DNA from: Roseiarcus sp963726105
Lineage (GTDB): Bacteria; Pseudomonadota; Alphaproteobacteria; Rhizobiales; Beijerinckiaceae
Length of the DNA: 64,000 bases
Assembly: GCA_963726105.1 (NCBI GenBank)
Contig: CAVSBJ010000024.1
Location: 248,001-312,000, forward strand
Direction of reading: 5' to 3'
The notes beneath the pieces were generated by a model, which worked only from the letters and a program-made list of their open reading frames with translations, was not told the origin of the DNA and ran no database searches. Each line of letters begins with the position of its first letter. Position 1 is the stretch's first letter. Below are positions 16,382-25,255 of this stretch, piece by piece. A program made the position numbers and the translations under genes.

Positions 16382-17838
16382 GACGCCGGAGCCTGCTTGA
16401 CAGCGGCTTCCTTCCGGCGCGCGTCGTCGAGATTCCCTACCATATAGAGCGAGCTCTCGGCCCAGTCGTCGGTTTCGCCGTCGAGGATGGCGCGGCAGCC
16501 GGCCAGGGCTTCCGCCCGGGGCACGCTGCGTCCCGGCGTTCCGGTAAAGGCTTCGGTGACGACGAACGGCTGACTGAGGAACCGCTGGAGCCGGCGTGCT
16601 CGCTTGACAAGCAGACGGTCGGCCACGCCGAGTTCTTCGACGCCAAGCAGGGCGATGATGTCCTGCAAGTCCTTAAAACGCGCAAGCGTTTCCCGTGCGT
16701 GTTCGGCGACGCGGTAATGTTCTTCTCCGACCACGAGGGGGTCGAGCAGGACTGAGGACGATGCGAGCGGATCGACTGCAGGGTAGAAACCTTGCGCTGC
16801 CAGTGAGCGCGACAGCATAATGAGACTGTCCATATGGCTTGAGATCGCCGTAACCGCCGGATCAGTGAAGTCGTCGGCCGGGACATAGACCGCCTGGATT
16901 GCAGTTACGCCCGCGCCGGCCACAGAGGCGATCCTTTCCTCCAACGACGCCACTTCAGTCGCCAAGGTCGGTTGGTAGCCGACGCGCGACGGCAGCCGCC
17001 CCAAGAGGCTAGATATTTCGCTGCCGGCTTGGACGAACCGGAAGACGTTATCCATAAGCAGCAGCACGTTCTGGTGCTTTTGGTCGCGGAAATATTCCGC
17101 GATGGTCAGCGCCGTCAGTGGCGCGCGCCAGCGTGCGCCTGGCGGCTCGTTCATCTGGCCGTAGACCAGTACCGTCCGACCGAGAACGTCAGAGCCTTGC
17201 ATGTCGGTTAGCAATTCGTGGCCTTCCCGGGACCGCTCACCAACACCGGCGAAGACGGAGATGCCGTGATACTTCTCGACCATCGCGTGGATGAACTCCA
17301 TCACGAGCACTGTCTTCCCGACGCCCGCGCCGCCGAACATCGCCGCCTTGCCGCCTTGAGCGAGCGGCGTCAGCAAATCGACTACCTTGATGCCCGTCTC
17401 GAACAGGGCGGTGGAGGCAGTCTCCTCCTCCAGAGTCGGCGGCGAATTGTGAATTCCGCGTCGAGGCATGTCGGCTGGCAGCGGGGGGCCGCGATCATGC
17501 ACCGCACCCACAACGTCAAGGAGCCGGCCAAGGACTGCGTTCCCGACCGGAACCGAGATGGGCGCCCCTGTTGCCCGGACTCTCGTGCCGCGGGCCAGAC
17601 CTGAGGTAGCCTGGAGCGCGATGCCGCGGACCGTCACCGTATCCACGTGGCTATGCACTTCGAGCACCAGCGGCCCCTCGCGGTCCCATTGCACGACCAG
17701 CTCGGTGTTGACGGGCGGCAACGCGCCGGCCTCGAAGGTCACGTCCACGACGGCGCCGTGAACCGATACAACCCTGCCGTTCGAGATCATGCGCGCCATG
17801 AAAATGCCCGGTCGCAACGAGCGGAAGGAATATGCCAT
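16378..17838 (-). CDS. atpD: N-type ATP synthase beta subunit (first gene of operon)
   Basis: A 486-residue F1 beta subunit. Walker A GGAGVGKTVLVMEF, the GERSREGHEL segment with the catalytic Glu, and VYVPADDFTDPAV are intact. The frame opens at an ATG at 17838, but ATGs at 17799 and 17790 give a protein that begins near ISNGRVVSVHGAVVDVTF, closer to the family. None has a good Shine-Dalgarno site. If the FNR-like box at 17877 works at the usual -41.5 position, transcription would begin at about 17842 and the inner ATG would be favoured. Confidence 0.93.
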   Translation of the reverse strand: MAYSFRSLRPGIFMARMISNGRVVSVHGAVVDVTFEAGALPPVNTELVVQWDREGPLVLEVHSHVDTVTVRGIALQATSGLARGTRVRATGAPISVPVGNAVLGRLLDVVGAVHDRGPPLPADMPRRGIHNSPPTLEEETASTALFETGIKVVDLLTPLAQGGKAAMFGGAGVGKTVLVMEFIHAMVEKYHGISVFAGVGERSREGHELLTDMQGSDVLGRTVLVYGQMNEPPGARWRAPLTALTIAEYFRDQKHQNVLLLMDNVFRFVQAGSEISSLLGRLPSRVGYQPTLATEVASLEERIASVAGAGVTAIQAVYVPADDFTDPAVTAISSHMDSLIMLSRSLAAQGFYPAVDPLASSSVLLDPLVVGEEHYRVAEHARETLARFKDLQDIIALLGVEELGVADRLLVKRARRLQRFLSQPFVVTEAFTGTPGRSVPRAEALAGCRAILDGETDDWAESSLYMVGNLDDARRKEAAVKQAPAS

Positions 17839-17876
17839 CCAGAGAAATACATTACGCGTTCGACGCCTTCTTGAGA

Positions 17877-17890
17877 TTGACCCTGATCAA
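17877..17890 (-). promoter_or_regulatory. FNR/FixK-like box upstream of the N-ATPase operon
   Basis: TTGAC-CCTG-ATCAA matches the FNR/FixK consensus TTGAT-N4-ATCAA with one mismatch. Its centre is 41.5 bases before position 17842, and TAATGT at 17854-17849 on the minus strand could be the -10. This suggests oxygen-responsive expression of the N-ATPase. One mismatch and a weak -10 leave room for chance. Confidence 0.5.
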
Positions 17891-18196
17891 AAGGCGCCTG
17901 TTCACGCACCATCGAATAGATTGGAATCGAAGTTCTGATTGTATTTAAACCTTAGCTGAATTTTGGCCGGCGGCGGGCGAAAAGGTCCAGATGTCTTTCC
18001 CTTGCGGCGAAAACATGGGTTCGAGTGGCTTAGGAGCGCCAAGCTCAAAACAAACGCTCCACTCCTCAACGGTCTGGCGACGGTTCTGTGGCGCGCTTGG
18101 ATCTGAATGAGACTTGTTCGTGATCCGCTTTTGCGAGAAGGGGCTGATGGGCGCTCGGCTGGCGAAGCGCGGAGGCACCCGCGTCCCTTGGTTCAC
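17891..18196. other. Intergenic region between atpD and gph
   Basis: About 300 bases, with no convincing gene. The frame from 17945 to 18196 on the minus strand has no family resemblance and no ribosome site that I can identify. It probably holds the rest of the atpD promoter and the gph 3' region. Confidence 0.4.
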
Positions 18197-18889
18197 TCAA
18201 AAACGATTGTCCGCGGTCGCCAGCAGCGCGTCGCAGGCTCCCATGAGCTGATCGAAATGCGAGATCACCCAGTCGGGTCCGAGTTCCTTTACCGGAACAT
18301 CGGCATAGCCAAAGTCAACGGCAATGACGGGCACGCCGGCGGCGCGGGCCGTCTTGATGTCGGTTTCCGAGTCCCCGACCATGATCGCGCGTTCCCTTGC
18401 ACCCCCGGAAGCGACGATGGTCTTAAGGAGCGGCGTGGCGTCTGGCTTGCAAACTCCGAACGTGTCCTGGCCGCAGATGAAGGCGAATTGCTCGGCGATT
18501 CCGAGCTCTGCGATCAGCAGCTTGGCTAAGCCTTCGGTCTTGTTTGTGCAGACCGCTTGCCGCCAGCCAGCGCGCGCGAATGTCGCGAGCGTCTTGTCGA
18601 CGCCTGGATAAAGCCGGGTATGAACGACGATATGGGTGCCATAATAGGCAAGATAGTCGACGAACAAGGCCTCGGTGGCTTCCGAATCAAGAGTTTTGCC
18701 CGAAGCGGCGAAGCCGCGCTTGATCAGTTCCCTCGCGCCGGCCCCGAGCAGCGAGCCGGCAGTTTCGACCTTGAGCGGCGCAAGACCCTCTCTTCCGAGC
18801 AGCCAATTGAGGGTGGCCACCAAATCCTCGGCGGTGTCAGCGAGCGTGCCGTCGAGGTCATAGACAATGGTGGGCGTGACCATTGCCAT
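18197..18889 (-). CDS. gph: HAD-family phosphoglycolate phosphatase-like hydrolase
   Basis: A 230-residue HAD phosphatase. Motif I is VYDLDGTLADT (nucleophile Asp), motif II VCTNKTEG (a Thr/Asn variant of the usual Ser/Thr), and motif IV MVGDSETDIKTARAAGV. The cap region between residues 20 and 85 is all-helical, as in Gph. It would remove phosphate from 2-phosphoglycolate or a related small phosphate ester. The start overlaps the ymdB stop (TGATG). Substrate assignment is by family resemblance. Confidence 0.88.
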   Translation of the reverse strand: MAMVTPTIVYDLDGTLADTAEDLVATLNWLLGREGLAPLKVETAGSLLGAGARELIKRGFAASGKTLDSEATEALFVDYLAYYGTHIVVHTRLYPGVDKTLATFARAGWRQAVCTNKTEGLAKLLIAELGIAEQFAFICGQDTFGVCKPDATPLLKTIVASGGARERAIMVGDSETDIKTARAAGVPVIAVDFGYADVPVKELGPDWVISHFDQLMGACDALLATADNRF

Positions 18890-19710
18890 CAGGCCCAGAA
18901 ATCGGGCTCGGCCGGCTCTAGAAGACCGCCGATCCTTACTGGCGCGATGGCTTTCGTTAAGCCATCACGGCCGATCTCGGCGGCGATGGCGCACAGCGTC
19001 GCCGGCCCCAAAGCCGGTTCGAAGCGGCCGGAGGGAATCTTGCTCGTGAAACGGCGCAAGGGCTCATCCTTGTTCATGCCGATCACCGAATCGTAGTCGC
19101 CGGTCATGCCGACGTCAGTGATGAAGCCGGTTCCTCCTGCCAGAATGCGATGATCGGCGCTGGGCGTATGCGTATGGGTGCCAACCATGAGGCTCGCCTT
19201 GCCGTCGACGAAATGGCCGAACGCCCACTTCTCGCTCGACGCTTCCGCGTGGAAGTCGACGATCGAGGCGTTGCAGCCCTCGCCGAGCGGACAGACGGCG
19301 AGCTCGCGCTTGACGGCGGCAAATGGATCGTCGAGCGCGTCCATGAAGATGCGGCCCATGACATTGACGATAAGAAGCCGCGTCCCCTTCGCATTCTCGA
19401 CCACTGTCACGCCCCGTCCGGGCGTGCCCGGGGGGAAATTGACTGGGCGGATCAGCCGCGGCTGGCGCTCAATGAACACGAGCGCCTCGCGCTGATCGAA
19501 GGCGTGATTGCCGAGCGTCACGGCGTCGACGCCGACTGCGAGAAATTCCTCGAAAAGGGTCTCTGTGAGGCCGAAGCCGCCTGCCGCGTTCTCGCCGTTG
19601 ACGATGACGAAATCGAGCCCCCAGCGGGCGCGCAAGAGGGGAGCCTGCTCAAGAACCGCGGCGCGCCCCGACCGCCCGACGACGTCGCCGATGAACAGCA
19701 AACGGATCAT
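18889..19710 (-). CDS. ymdB: YmdB-family metallophosphoesterase
   Basis: A 273-residue metallophosphoesterase of the TIGR00282/YmdB type. Motifs: LLFIGDVVGRSGR at the start (metal Asp), IVNGENAAGGFGL, VDAVTLGNHAFDQ, IVDFHAEASSEK, VGTHTHTPSAD and ITDVGMTGDYDSVIGM. Relatives hydrolyse 2',3'-cyclic nucleotides in vitro and affect biofilm and sporulation in Bacillus. It lies between fthC and gph in a tightly overlapping group, an order often seen in alphaproteobacteria. Confidence 0.92.
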   Translation of the reverse strand: MIRLLFIGDVVGRSGRAAVLEQAPLLRARWGLDFVIVNGENAAGGFGLTETLFEEFLAVGVDAVTLGNHAFDQREALVFIERQPRLIRPVNFPPGTPGRGVTVVENAKGTRLLIVNVMGRIFMDALDDPFAAVKRELAVCPLGEGCNASIVDFHAEASSEKWAFGHFVDGKASLMVGTHTHTPSADHRILAGGTGFITDVGMTGDYDSVIGMNKDEPLRRFTSKIPSGRFEPALGPATLCAIAAEIGRDGLTKAIAPVRIGGLLEPAEPDFWA

Positions 19711-20294
19711 TGAGCCTTGAAAAGTATGGTTTCCTGTTCGGTCACGACGGCGTCTAGGGTCTGGTCATGGCTCTCATACGGCACGGCGGCGATCTCGCAT
19801 ACCCCATAGGCAACTGCCGCCGCGCGGACGGGTTTCATCGCGCGCAGCCGGGCCAGGGTCCTATCATAGAAGCCTGCGCCATAGCCAATACGGTGGCCGC
19901 GCCGATCAAAACATGCAAGCGGCACGAACAGGAGATCCGGATCGAGGACGGGCGCTTCCTCAAGCGGCTCACGAATTGACATTGAGGCCTCGCGAGTTGG
20001 CTCCCCCGGCCGCCAGCGTCGAAAAATGAGCGAGGACCGTCGGCCGACGATCACCGGCAAGGCAGTTAGGAATCCCTCCTCGGCGAGCGCAGTCAAAAGC
20101 AAAAGAGTGTCGGGCTCATCGCGTAGCGGATGGAAGGCCGAAACAATTCGGGGGCGCCAGAACCGCGCGAGGCGCAAGCCTTCCTCGGCAAGGCGACGAC
20201 TGAAGGCGGCGCGCGCCGCGGGCTCGATTGTCCCGCGCCGGAGGAGAGCGTCGCGGCGCAGAGCCGCTTTCAGATTGGCGTGGGTCGAGGTCAA
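19707..20294 (-). CDS. fthC: 5-formyltetrahydrofolate cyclo-ligase
   Basis: A 195-residue enzyme that converts 5-formyl-THF to 5,10-methenyl-THF with ATP. The conserved lower-half motif DRRGHRIGYGAGFYDRTLARL is intact, and the N-terminal basic KAALRRDALLRRGTI fits. The gene (ygfA in E. coli) is classically next to the 6S RNA gene; here a 6S-like RNA lies on the same strand upstream, but an insertion sequence now separates the two. It overlaps ymdB by 4 bases. Confidence 0.92.
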   Translation of the reverse strand: MTSTHANLKAALRRDALLRRGTIEPAARAAFSRRLAEEGLRLARFWRPRIVSAFHPLRDEPDTLLLLTALAEEGFLTALPVIVGRRSSLIFRRWRPGEPTREASMSIREPLEEAPVLDPDLLFVPLACFDRRGHRIGYGAGFYDRTLARLRAMKPVRAAAVAYGVCEIAAVPYESHDQTLDAVVTEQETILFKAQ

Positions 20295-20327
20295 AGCGCC
20301 GCCAATCGAAAAAAGACGTCAACCCTA

Positions 20328-21189
20328 GAGGCTGTTAGGAACTGATTAACTGTAAATTCTGAGGGTTGCGGGATGTTGATGTCCCGCAAGCCTTATCCCT
20401 CTGATGTTTCCGATTGCGAATGGGCGCTTGTGGCGCCTTATTTGACGCTTTTGCCGGAGGAGAGTGCGCAGCGCACGCACGCGTTGCGCGAGGTGTTCAA
20501 CGGCATGCGCTATATCGTGAAGACGGGCGCCCCGTGGCGCTGGATGCCGAATGACCTGCCGCCATGGGAGATCGTCTACCAGCAGGCGCAGCGATGGCTG
20601 AAAGCGGGATGCTTCGAGACTCTGGCTGAGGACTTGCGCGTCATCCTGCGTCTTGCGGCGGGCCGAGGCGCGCAGCCAACCGCCGTCATCATCGACAGCC
20701 GGACCTTGCGCTCGACCCCTGAGAGCGGCGCTCGCGCCGCTTATGACGGCGCCAAACGCAAAAAGGGATCGAAGCTCCACTTGGCCGTCGACACGCTTGG
20801 CCATCTTCTGGCTCTGCATGTCACGCCCGCCAACGCGGATGATCGCGCCGAAGTCGGCCGTATCGCCAAGGCCGTTCAGGCGGAGACCGGAGAGAACGTG
20901 AAGATCGCTTTCGTCGATCAGGGCTATACCGGGGAGAAGCCAGCGGCCGCTGCCGCTGAACGCGGCATTGCGCTCGAGGTCATCAAACTGCCGCAGGCCA
21001 AGCGCGGTTTCGTGTTGCTGCCCAGACGATGGGTCGTCGAACGATCCTTCGCGTGGGCCACCCGCTTCCGAAGACTCGTCAAAGACTACGAACGCTGTGC
21101 TCAAACCCTGGCAGACCTCCATCTCATCGCCTTCGTCTGCATCATGCTCAAAAACGTCGCTAAACTTGCCCCAGGTTCCTAACAGCCTC
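20328..21189 (+). mobile_element. Intact IS5-family (IS427-like) insertion sequence
   Basis: Perfect 15-base inverted ends: GAGGCTGTTAGGAAC at 20328-20342 and GTTCCTAACAGCCTC at 21175-21189. CTA before and TAG after make a CTAG motif at each junction, consistent with target duplication of TA or CTAG. The element is about 862 bases with one intact transposase gene. It is inserted between the 6S RNA and fthC. Intact ends and frame suggest a recent insertion. Confidence 0.92.
20373..21182 (+). CDS. IS5-family transposase
   Basis: A 269-residue intact DDE transposase. The N-terminal DUF4096 domain reads YPSDVSDCEWALVAPYL, followed by GAPWRWMPNDLPPW. The catalytic residues are in VIIDSRTLRS (D), AFVDQGYTG (D) and RWVVERSFAW (E). 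The frame fills the element between the inverted ends. The ATG at 20373 is followed by another at 20379. Confidence 0.95.
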   Translation: MLMSRKPYPSDVSDCEWALVAPYLTLLPEESAQRTHALREVFNGMRYIVKTGAPWRWMPNDLPPWEIVYQQAQRWLKAGCFETLAEDLRVILRLAAGRGAQPTAVIIDSRTLRSTPESGARAAYDGAKRKKGSKLHLAVDTLGHLLALHVTPANADDRAEVGRIAKAVQAETGENVKIAFVDQGYTGEKPAAAAAERGIALEVIKLPQAKRGFVLLPRRWVVERSFAWATRFRRLVKDYERCAQTLADLHLIAFVCIMLKNVAKLAPGS

Positions 21190-21345
21190 TAGAGCGCGGA
21201 GCCGAGACGGCCGTTGGACGGTGATCCCGGGCGCCTACGTAAGTAGGTGGGAGCCATATGCCAAAGCCCACGAGCCTCGACAGGGACAGCCCCCATAGGG
21301 ATCGTACGGCCCCGAGGAATGTTGTCCTGACGCGCCACCCAGCTC
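21190..21345 (-). ncRNA. ssrS: 6S RNA (ssrS), regulator of RNA polymerase
   Basis: On the minus strand the sequence folds as 6S RNA. GGCCGT...GATCCC near the 5' side (about 21312-21298) pairs with GGGATC...ACGGCC on the 3' side (21228-21207), with internal bulges. Inside lie GTGGG...CCCAC and the CCTA/TAGG hairpin. CGGGATCACCGTCCAACGG resembles rhizobial 6S 3' regions from memory. Location upstream of fthC is the standard context. 5' and 3' ends are approximate. 6S binds sigma-70 holoenzyme as a promoter mimic in slow growth. Confidence 0.78.
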
Positions 21346-21469
21346 CGCATGGTTTATTTAGGCGCTTTCCCAGCAAATGGCTAGGGCGCGCGGCGCCGGC
21401 CTGTTTCGACTTTCCCCGCGCGGAAAGGTTCTATCGCCGCGAGGCAGCCGCCCCCTATGATTGGAGACC

Positions 21470-22771
21470 ATGACAGAGTTTGCTCGATTTGCGGCCGCCA
21501 AGTCGGCGTTGCCCGGACCTTCCGACACCTTAAGAACCCAAGCAGACCGTCGCACGGAATTGCGCCGCATGCGCACCATAGCGACGCTGCTGCTCGTCAT
21601 GATGGTGGCGATCTACATCGCCATGCGTCGCGCCCCGGCGGACTGGGTCTGGGCGCCCTATCTCAGCGCCTTCGCGGAAGCCGGCACCGTGGGCGCTTGC
21701 GCCGATTGGTTCGCCGTCGTCGCGCTTTTTCGTCGCCCACTCGGGCTGCCGATCCCTCATACCGCGGTCGTGCCTGAAAACAAGCGACGCATCGGCGCGG
21801 CGATGGGACGCTTCATCACCAACAACTTTCTCTCCCCACGCGTCGCCGTCGTCCGCCTGTCATCTGTCGACTTTGTCGGTCTTACGGCGCGATGGCTTGA
21901 GGACGAGCGCAACGCGCGGGCGCTCGCGGCCGCCGCCGAGCGCGCCATTCCCTACGCGCTCGACGTTGTGCCGAGGGGGGCGATCGATGAATGGGTCGCC
22001 ATGGCCGCGCGGCGCGGCATCGAGGCGGTCCCTGCGGCGCCGCTCGCCTCCCGCGGACTTTCGATCCTCTGGGCGCAAGGGGCGGGCCAGAAGCTGCTCG
22101 GCCAGGGCCTCGATTTCGTGGAGTCGACGCTTGAGCGCCACAAGGCGACAATCGTCAAGCATGTGGCGCAAAAGTCCTGGCGCTGGATCCCCAAATGGGT
22201 CGACGACATGATCGCCGCCAAAGTGATCAGCGGGCTGACGGAGACCTTACGAGAAATGCGCGACCCCAATCATCCGTGGCGCGATGAGGCCAACAAGTCG
22301 ATCGAGAATTTGATCGACGACCTCGCCCATGATCCCGAAATGCGGGCGCAAGGCGAAGCGCTGAAGCGGGAGATTCTCGCCAACCCAGTGTTCGCTGAGC
22401 AGGCGCGAGGGCTGCGGGAGGAGCTGGAAACGGCGCTGAGAGACGATCTGCCTCGCCATGCCGAGGCGATTGTCAGCTGGCTTGCGACCTCCGCCCGCGC
22501 ACTCGGCCGATGGCTCGACGAGGACGCGCCTCGCCGCGCAAGGATCAACAGGCGGCTCAGACTCGTGGCGCTGCGAACGGTCCTGCCCCGTCGGGCTGAG
22601 ATTGGCGGTTACATCGCCGCGGTGGTCGACAATTGGGACACCGCCACCCTCGTCAACCGCCTCGAACTGCAAGTCGGCAAGGACCTGCAATACATCCGCA
22701 TCAATGGGACCTTGGTCGGCGGGCTGGTAGGGCTCTTGATCTTCACCCTGTTGCGCGCGTTTGGCGGCTGA
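21470..22771 (+). CDS. DUF445 family membrane protein
   Basis: A 433-residue DUF445 (YjiN-like) protein. A membrane helix near residues 30-50 (RTIATLLLVMMVAIYIAMR) precedes the family segment EAGTVGACADWFAVVALFRRPLGLPIPHTAVVPENKRRIG. The middle is long helical and charged; the C-terminal IRINGTLVGGLVGLLIFTLLRAF is a second membrane segment, also typical. The ATG at 21470 is preceded by GGAG. Biochemical role is unknown. Confidence 0.9.
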   Translation: MTEFARFAAAKSALPGPSDTLRTQADRRTELRRMRTIATLLLVMMVAIYIAMRRAPADWVWAPYLSAFAEAGTVGACADWFAVVALFRRPLGLPIPHTAVVPENKRRIGAAMGRFITNNFLSPRVAVVRLSSVDFVGLTARWLEDERNARALAAAAERAIPYALDVVPRGAIDEWVAMAARRGIEAVPAAPLASRGLSILWAQGAGQKLLGQGLDFVESTLERHKATIVKHVAQKSWRWIPKWVDDMIAAKVISGLTETLREMRDPNHPWRDEANKSIENLIDDLAHDPEMRAQGEALKREILANPVFAEQARGLREELETALRDDLPRHAEAIVSWLATSARALGRWLDEDAPRRARINRRLRLVALRTVLPRRAEIGGYIAAVVDNWDTATLVNRLELQVGKDLQYIRINGTLVGGLVGLLIFTLLRAFGG

Positions 22772-22784
22772 GTCACCAGCACCT

Positions 22785-23432
22785 TCAGGCTGCCCGCCGG
22801 GCGATTGTGAGGATCGCGTAGCCGCGAAACCAGCTCTCAATCTCGCACGACATGCCACGCTCGGCGGCCAGCTCGACAAGCGCGTCGCTGAGGTCCTGGC
22901 GCGGGGTCACATCGAAGGCGGCGAGCCAGCGGCGCAGTGCCAATTTGAACGGACGGGGCAAACCGGCACAATCGCCGAAATCCACGATCTCGAGCGATCC
23001 GCCGGGCGCGACGACGTCAAGCGCATGCGCCAACGCTTCCCGCCAGGGCGGGATCATCGACAATGCGTATGAAATCATGACGCGCTCGAAAAATCGAAAG
23101 CCGAACAGCGCTTGCGGGTCGAACGCCGTGGCTTCGCCCTGGGCCAACGCGATTCGCGATGCAAGCCCGGTCCGCGCGGTTGAAGCGGCGGCGGTGGCGA
23201 GCATCTCCCGTGAGACGTCGAGGCCATGGAGCCGAGCTTCAGGATAGGTCCGAGCGAGCTTGATGAGATTACGCCCGGTGCCGCAACCAATCTCTAGCAC
23301 CCTGTCGCCCGGCGCCGGACGAAGGCATGCAATCGCTTCGTCGCGGCCGAGGAGGTAGAACTTGCGGCTTAAGTCATAGATATGGCGCTGGCGCCGATAC
23401 ATGCGGTCCATCATCGCTGCGGCGTCGCTCAT
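22785..23432 (-). CDS. btaB: BtaB-like N-methyltransferase (betaine lipid synthesis)
   Basis: A 215-residue class I SAM methyltransferase with motif I RVLEIGCGTGRN and YRRQRHIYDLSRKFYLLGRDEAI at the front. The gene overlaps btaA by 4 bases. In Rhodobacter and Sinorhizobium BtaB adds three methyl groups to diacylglyceryl homoserine to give the betaine lipid DGTS. The pair replaces phospholipids under phosphate limitation. Assignment depends on pairing with BtaA. Confidence 0.88.
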   Translation of the reverse strand: MSDAAAMMDRMYRRQRHIYDLSRKFYLLGRDEAIACLRPAPGDRVLEIGCGTGRNLIKLARTYPEARLHGLDVSREMLATAAASTARTGLASRIALAQGEATAFDPQALFGFRFFERVMISYALSMIPPWREALAHALDVVAPGGSLEIVDFGDCAGLPRPFKLALRRWLAAFDVTPRQDLSDALVELAAERGMSCEIESWFRGYAILTIARRAA

Positions 23433-24670
23433 GCGTCAGGCGCGCCCTTGAGCGTGTATAGGTGGAAAGCGCCGTAGATCGACGACCGATCCTGCTGCGT
23501 AAGCTCTTGGCTAAGGTCGTCTTGGTAGCGCCACACGCCGAGCACGCCTTCGGGCACGCGACCGGGCAACAAACGGTCTGCTGCGGCGGTACGGAAAATC
23601 ACCCGTGCTCCCGGCCGCGCCGTGCGGGTGATTTCGACCCAGAGCGCGGTAAGCTCCGCCTCACTCATCCAGTCTTGCGCATCGAGCAGCACGTAACGAT
23701 CGAAGCTCGTCGCCGGCAAATCGCGCAAAATGTCGGTGAAGGAGCACTGGACGTAGCACACGCGGCTCGACCTGCTGCGGACATCCTCGAAGTTCTGCCG
23801 CTGTAAATAGAGCGGGAGCGCGGGGTTCGGCCCCGGCGCATAACGCCGTCCGAACGCCTGCCAAGCAAAATAGTTGTCGGCGATGTCGAAGCCGCAGGCC
23901 AACCTTTCCACCCGCTCACTCAAGACGGCTCCTATTCCCAAGGGAGAATCGGCGGCCAGAGCCTGGTATTGGGCCGGCGGAATCCCCAACCCATAGAGGG
24001 ATGCGGGCTGCTTCAAGAGCCAGCGGACGAGCGGCTTGTGGAAGATCGGCGCAAGGCGCTGCTCGTAGAGCGCGCGCTGCTCGTCGAGCGTACGCGCCTT
24101 AAGCACAATCGACGGGTCGAGACCATGCAGGCGCGCGAGCGTATGGCCGGCCCCGAGGACGTGCCCGAGCAGGCCATGTCGATAGAAATTGCGGGCGAAG
24201 AGACCGATGCGGCGGCGACCGAACGTCGTCCGCTTGTCCCAATAGGCGCGCGCGGCGGGATCGAGTTTTGCGCGCAGCCGACGATCGTAGGCCGCGACGT
24301 TGGCGCGCGCGTCCGCGCGGCCGAAGAAGCGGAAGAAGCTCTCGTAATCCGGCAGATTCTGAGCCGCGCAGATCTTGAGTCGGCCGAGCGCGATATGGGC
24401 CCCGTTGAGGTCGACCGCGGTGACGCCCGCCGGATCAGCCGTCAGGTAGGAGAGCACGTTGCAACCGCCCGAGGCGATCGCTATCACCTCATGTCCGGGG
24501 CCGATGTCGAGCGCCTTCATGTCGACGACCGGGTCCTCCCAGATCTGGGGATAGACCAGGCGTCTGAAGGCGAGGGTGAACAGACGCTCGAGGATGCCTG
24601 CACGCGACAAGGGCTTCGAGCGATGGACCGCAGCCTTGAGGCCCGCCCTGGTGACGCGCCGCACCGTCAT
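23429..24670 (-). CDS. btaA: BtaA-like SAM:diacylglycerol 3-amino-3-carboxypropyltransferase (DUF3419)
   Basis: A 413-residue DUF3419 protein. Near the start, RRLVYPQIWEDPVVDMKAL and EVIAIASGGCNVLSYLTADPAGVTAVDLN form the SAM-binding region; DNYFAWQAFGRRYAPG and LLDAQDWMS are later family motifs. It moves the aminocarboxypropyl group of SAM to diacylglycerol. The ATG at 24670 (MTVRRVTRAGLKAAVHRSK) is preferred to an upstream start at 24760, which would overlap the PHO-box-like site. Confidence 0.9.
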   Translation of the reverse strand: MTVRRVTRAGLKAAVHRSKPLSRAGILERLFTLAFRRLVYPQIWEDPVVDMKALDIGPGHEVIAIASGGCNVLSYLTADPAGVTAVDLNGAHIALGRLKICAAQNLPDYESFFRFFGRADARANVAAYDRRLRAKLDPAARAYWDKRTTFGRRRIGLFARNFYRHGLLGHVLGAGHTLARLHGLDPSIVLKARTLDEQRALYEQRLAPIFHKPLVRWLLKQPASLYGLGIPPAQYQALAADSPLGIGAVLSERVERLACGFDIADNYFAWQAFGRRYAPGPNPALPLYLQRQNFEDVRSRSSRVCYVQCSFTDILRDLPATSFDRYVLLDAQDWMSEAELTALWVEITRTARPGARVIFRTAAADRLLPGRVPEGVLGVWRYQDDLSQELTQQDRSSIYGAFHLYTLKGAPDA

Positions 24671-24733
24671 GCTCGATTGCTGCAAGTGGTCTTTCCGCGT
24701 CAGAGGTCGATCGAAGCCCGCTAGTCGAGTCGC

Positions 24734-24751
24734 ATGACGAGGACATGACGG
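24734..24751 (-). promoter_or_regulatory. PHO-box-like direct repeat upstream of btaAB
   Basis: Read on the minus strand: CCGTCAT-GTCC-TCGTCAT, two 7-base units 11 bases apart. The PhoB consensus is CTGTCAT-N4-CTGTCAT, so the 12 bases GTCAT/CGTCAT match closely. It lies 64 bases ahead of the btaA ATG. PhoB-dependent expression of btaAB is established in Sinorhizobium, so the match fits the pathway. Confidence 0.65.
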
Positions 24752-24779
24752 GGCAAGCACGCAACTGTCTCATTTGCCG

Positions 24780-25255
24780 CCCGAACGAGGCGCTCCTAGA
24801 TAACCTTTGAGCATATATGTCGGCTCGATTGTGGGACGGCGCCTATCATCGACACGAAAGGTGCGGGCCTGCGGCGGCGCCAGTCGTCAGGGAAATCACA
24901 GCCTCAGCGACAAGGTGATTGCTCCACTAGACGTAGCGACGAGAGGGCCGACCACGTCGAAGTCGCCGTCGACAAGACAGTCGCTTTGGGTATGTTCGAC
25001 GGTGTCGACTCTCGATGCCCGTTCGTCGTGAAGCAGGTTGGCGTTCGAGCACATCAACGAGGGGACGGGTCGTTGGCAGCTGTTGCGATGGCGAACGCGA
25101 TGGCGCCGATCTTCGAATCTTACGGTCACCAAAGGCGCGATCAAAAAACTCGGGCGGATGTTGCCGAGAGAAGCGCCGTCGACTCACCGGAGCCGTGCCC
25201 GTATGGATCTCAATCCCGCCTCGGCGATTGAGCGTCTCGATCCGCGAGCTTCCGC
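24780..25255. other. Unassigned region between btaA promoter and ubiA
   Basis: Nearly 480 bases with short frames on both strands but no recognisable domain. One plus-strand frame (25038-25274) has a stretch reading AFEHINEGTGRWQLLRWRTRW that looks protein-like, perhaps a relic of a mobile gene. No RNA gene is apparent to me. Confidence 0.35.
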
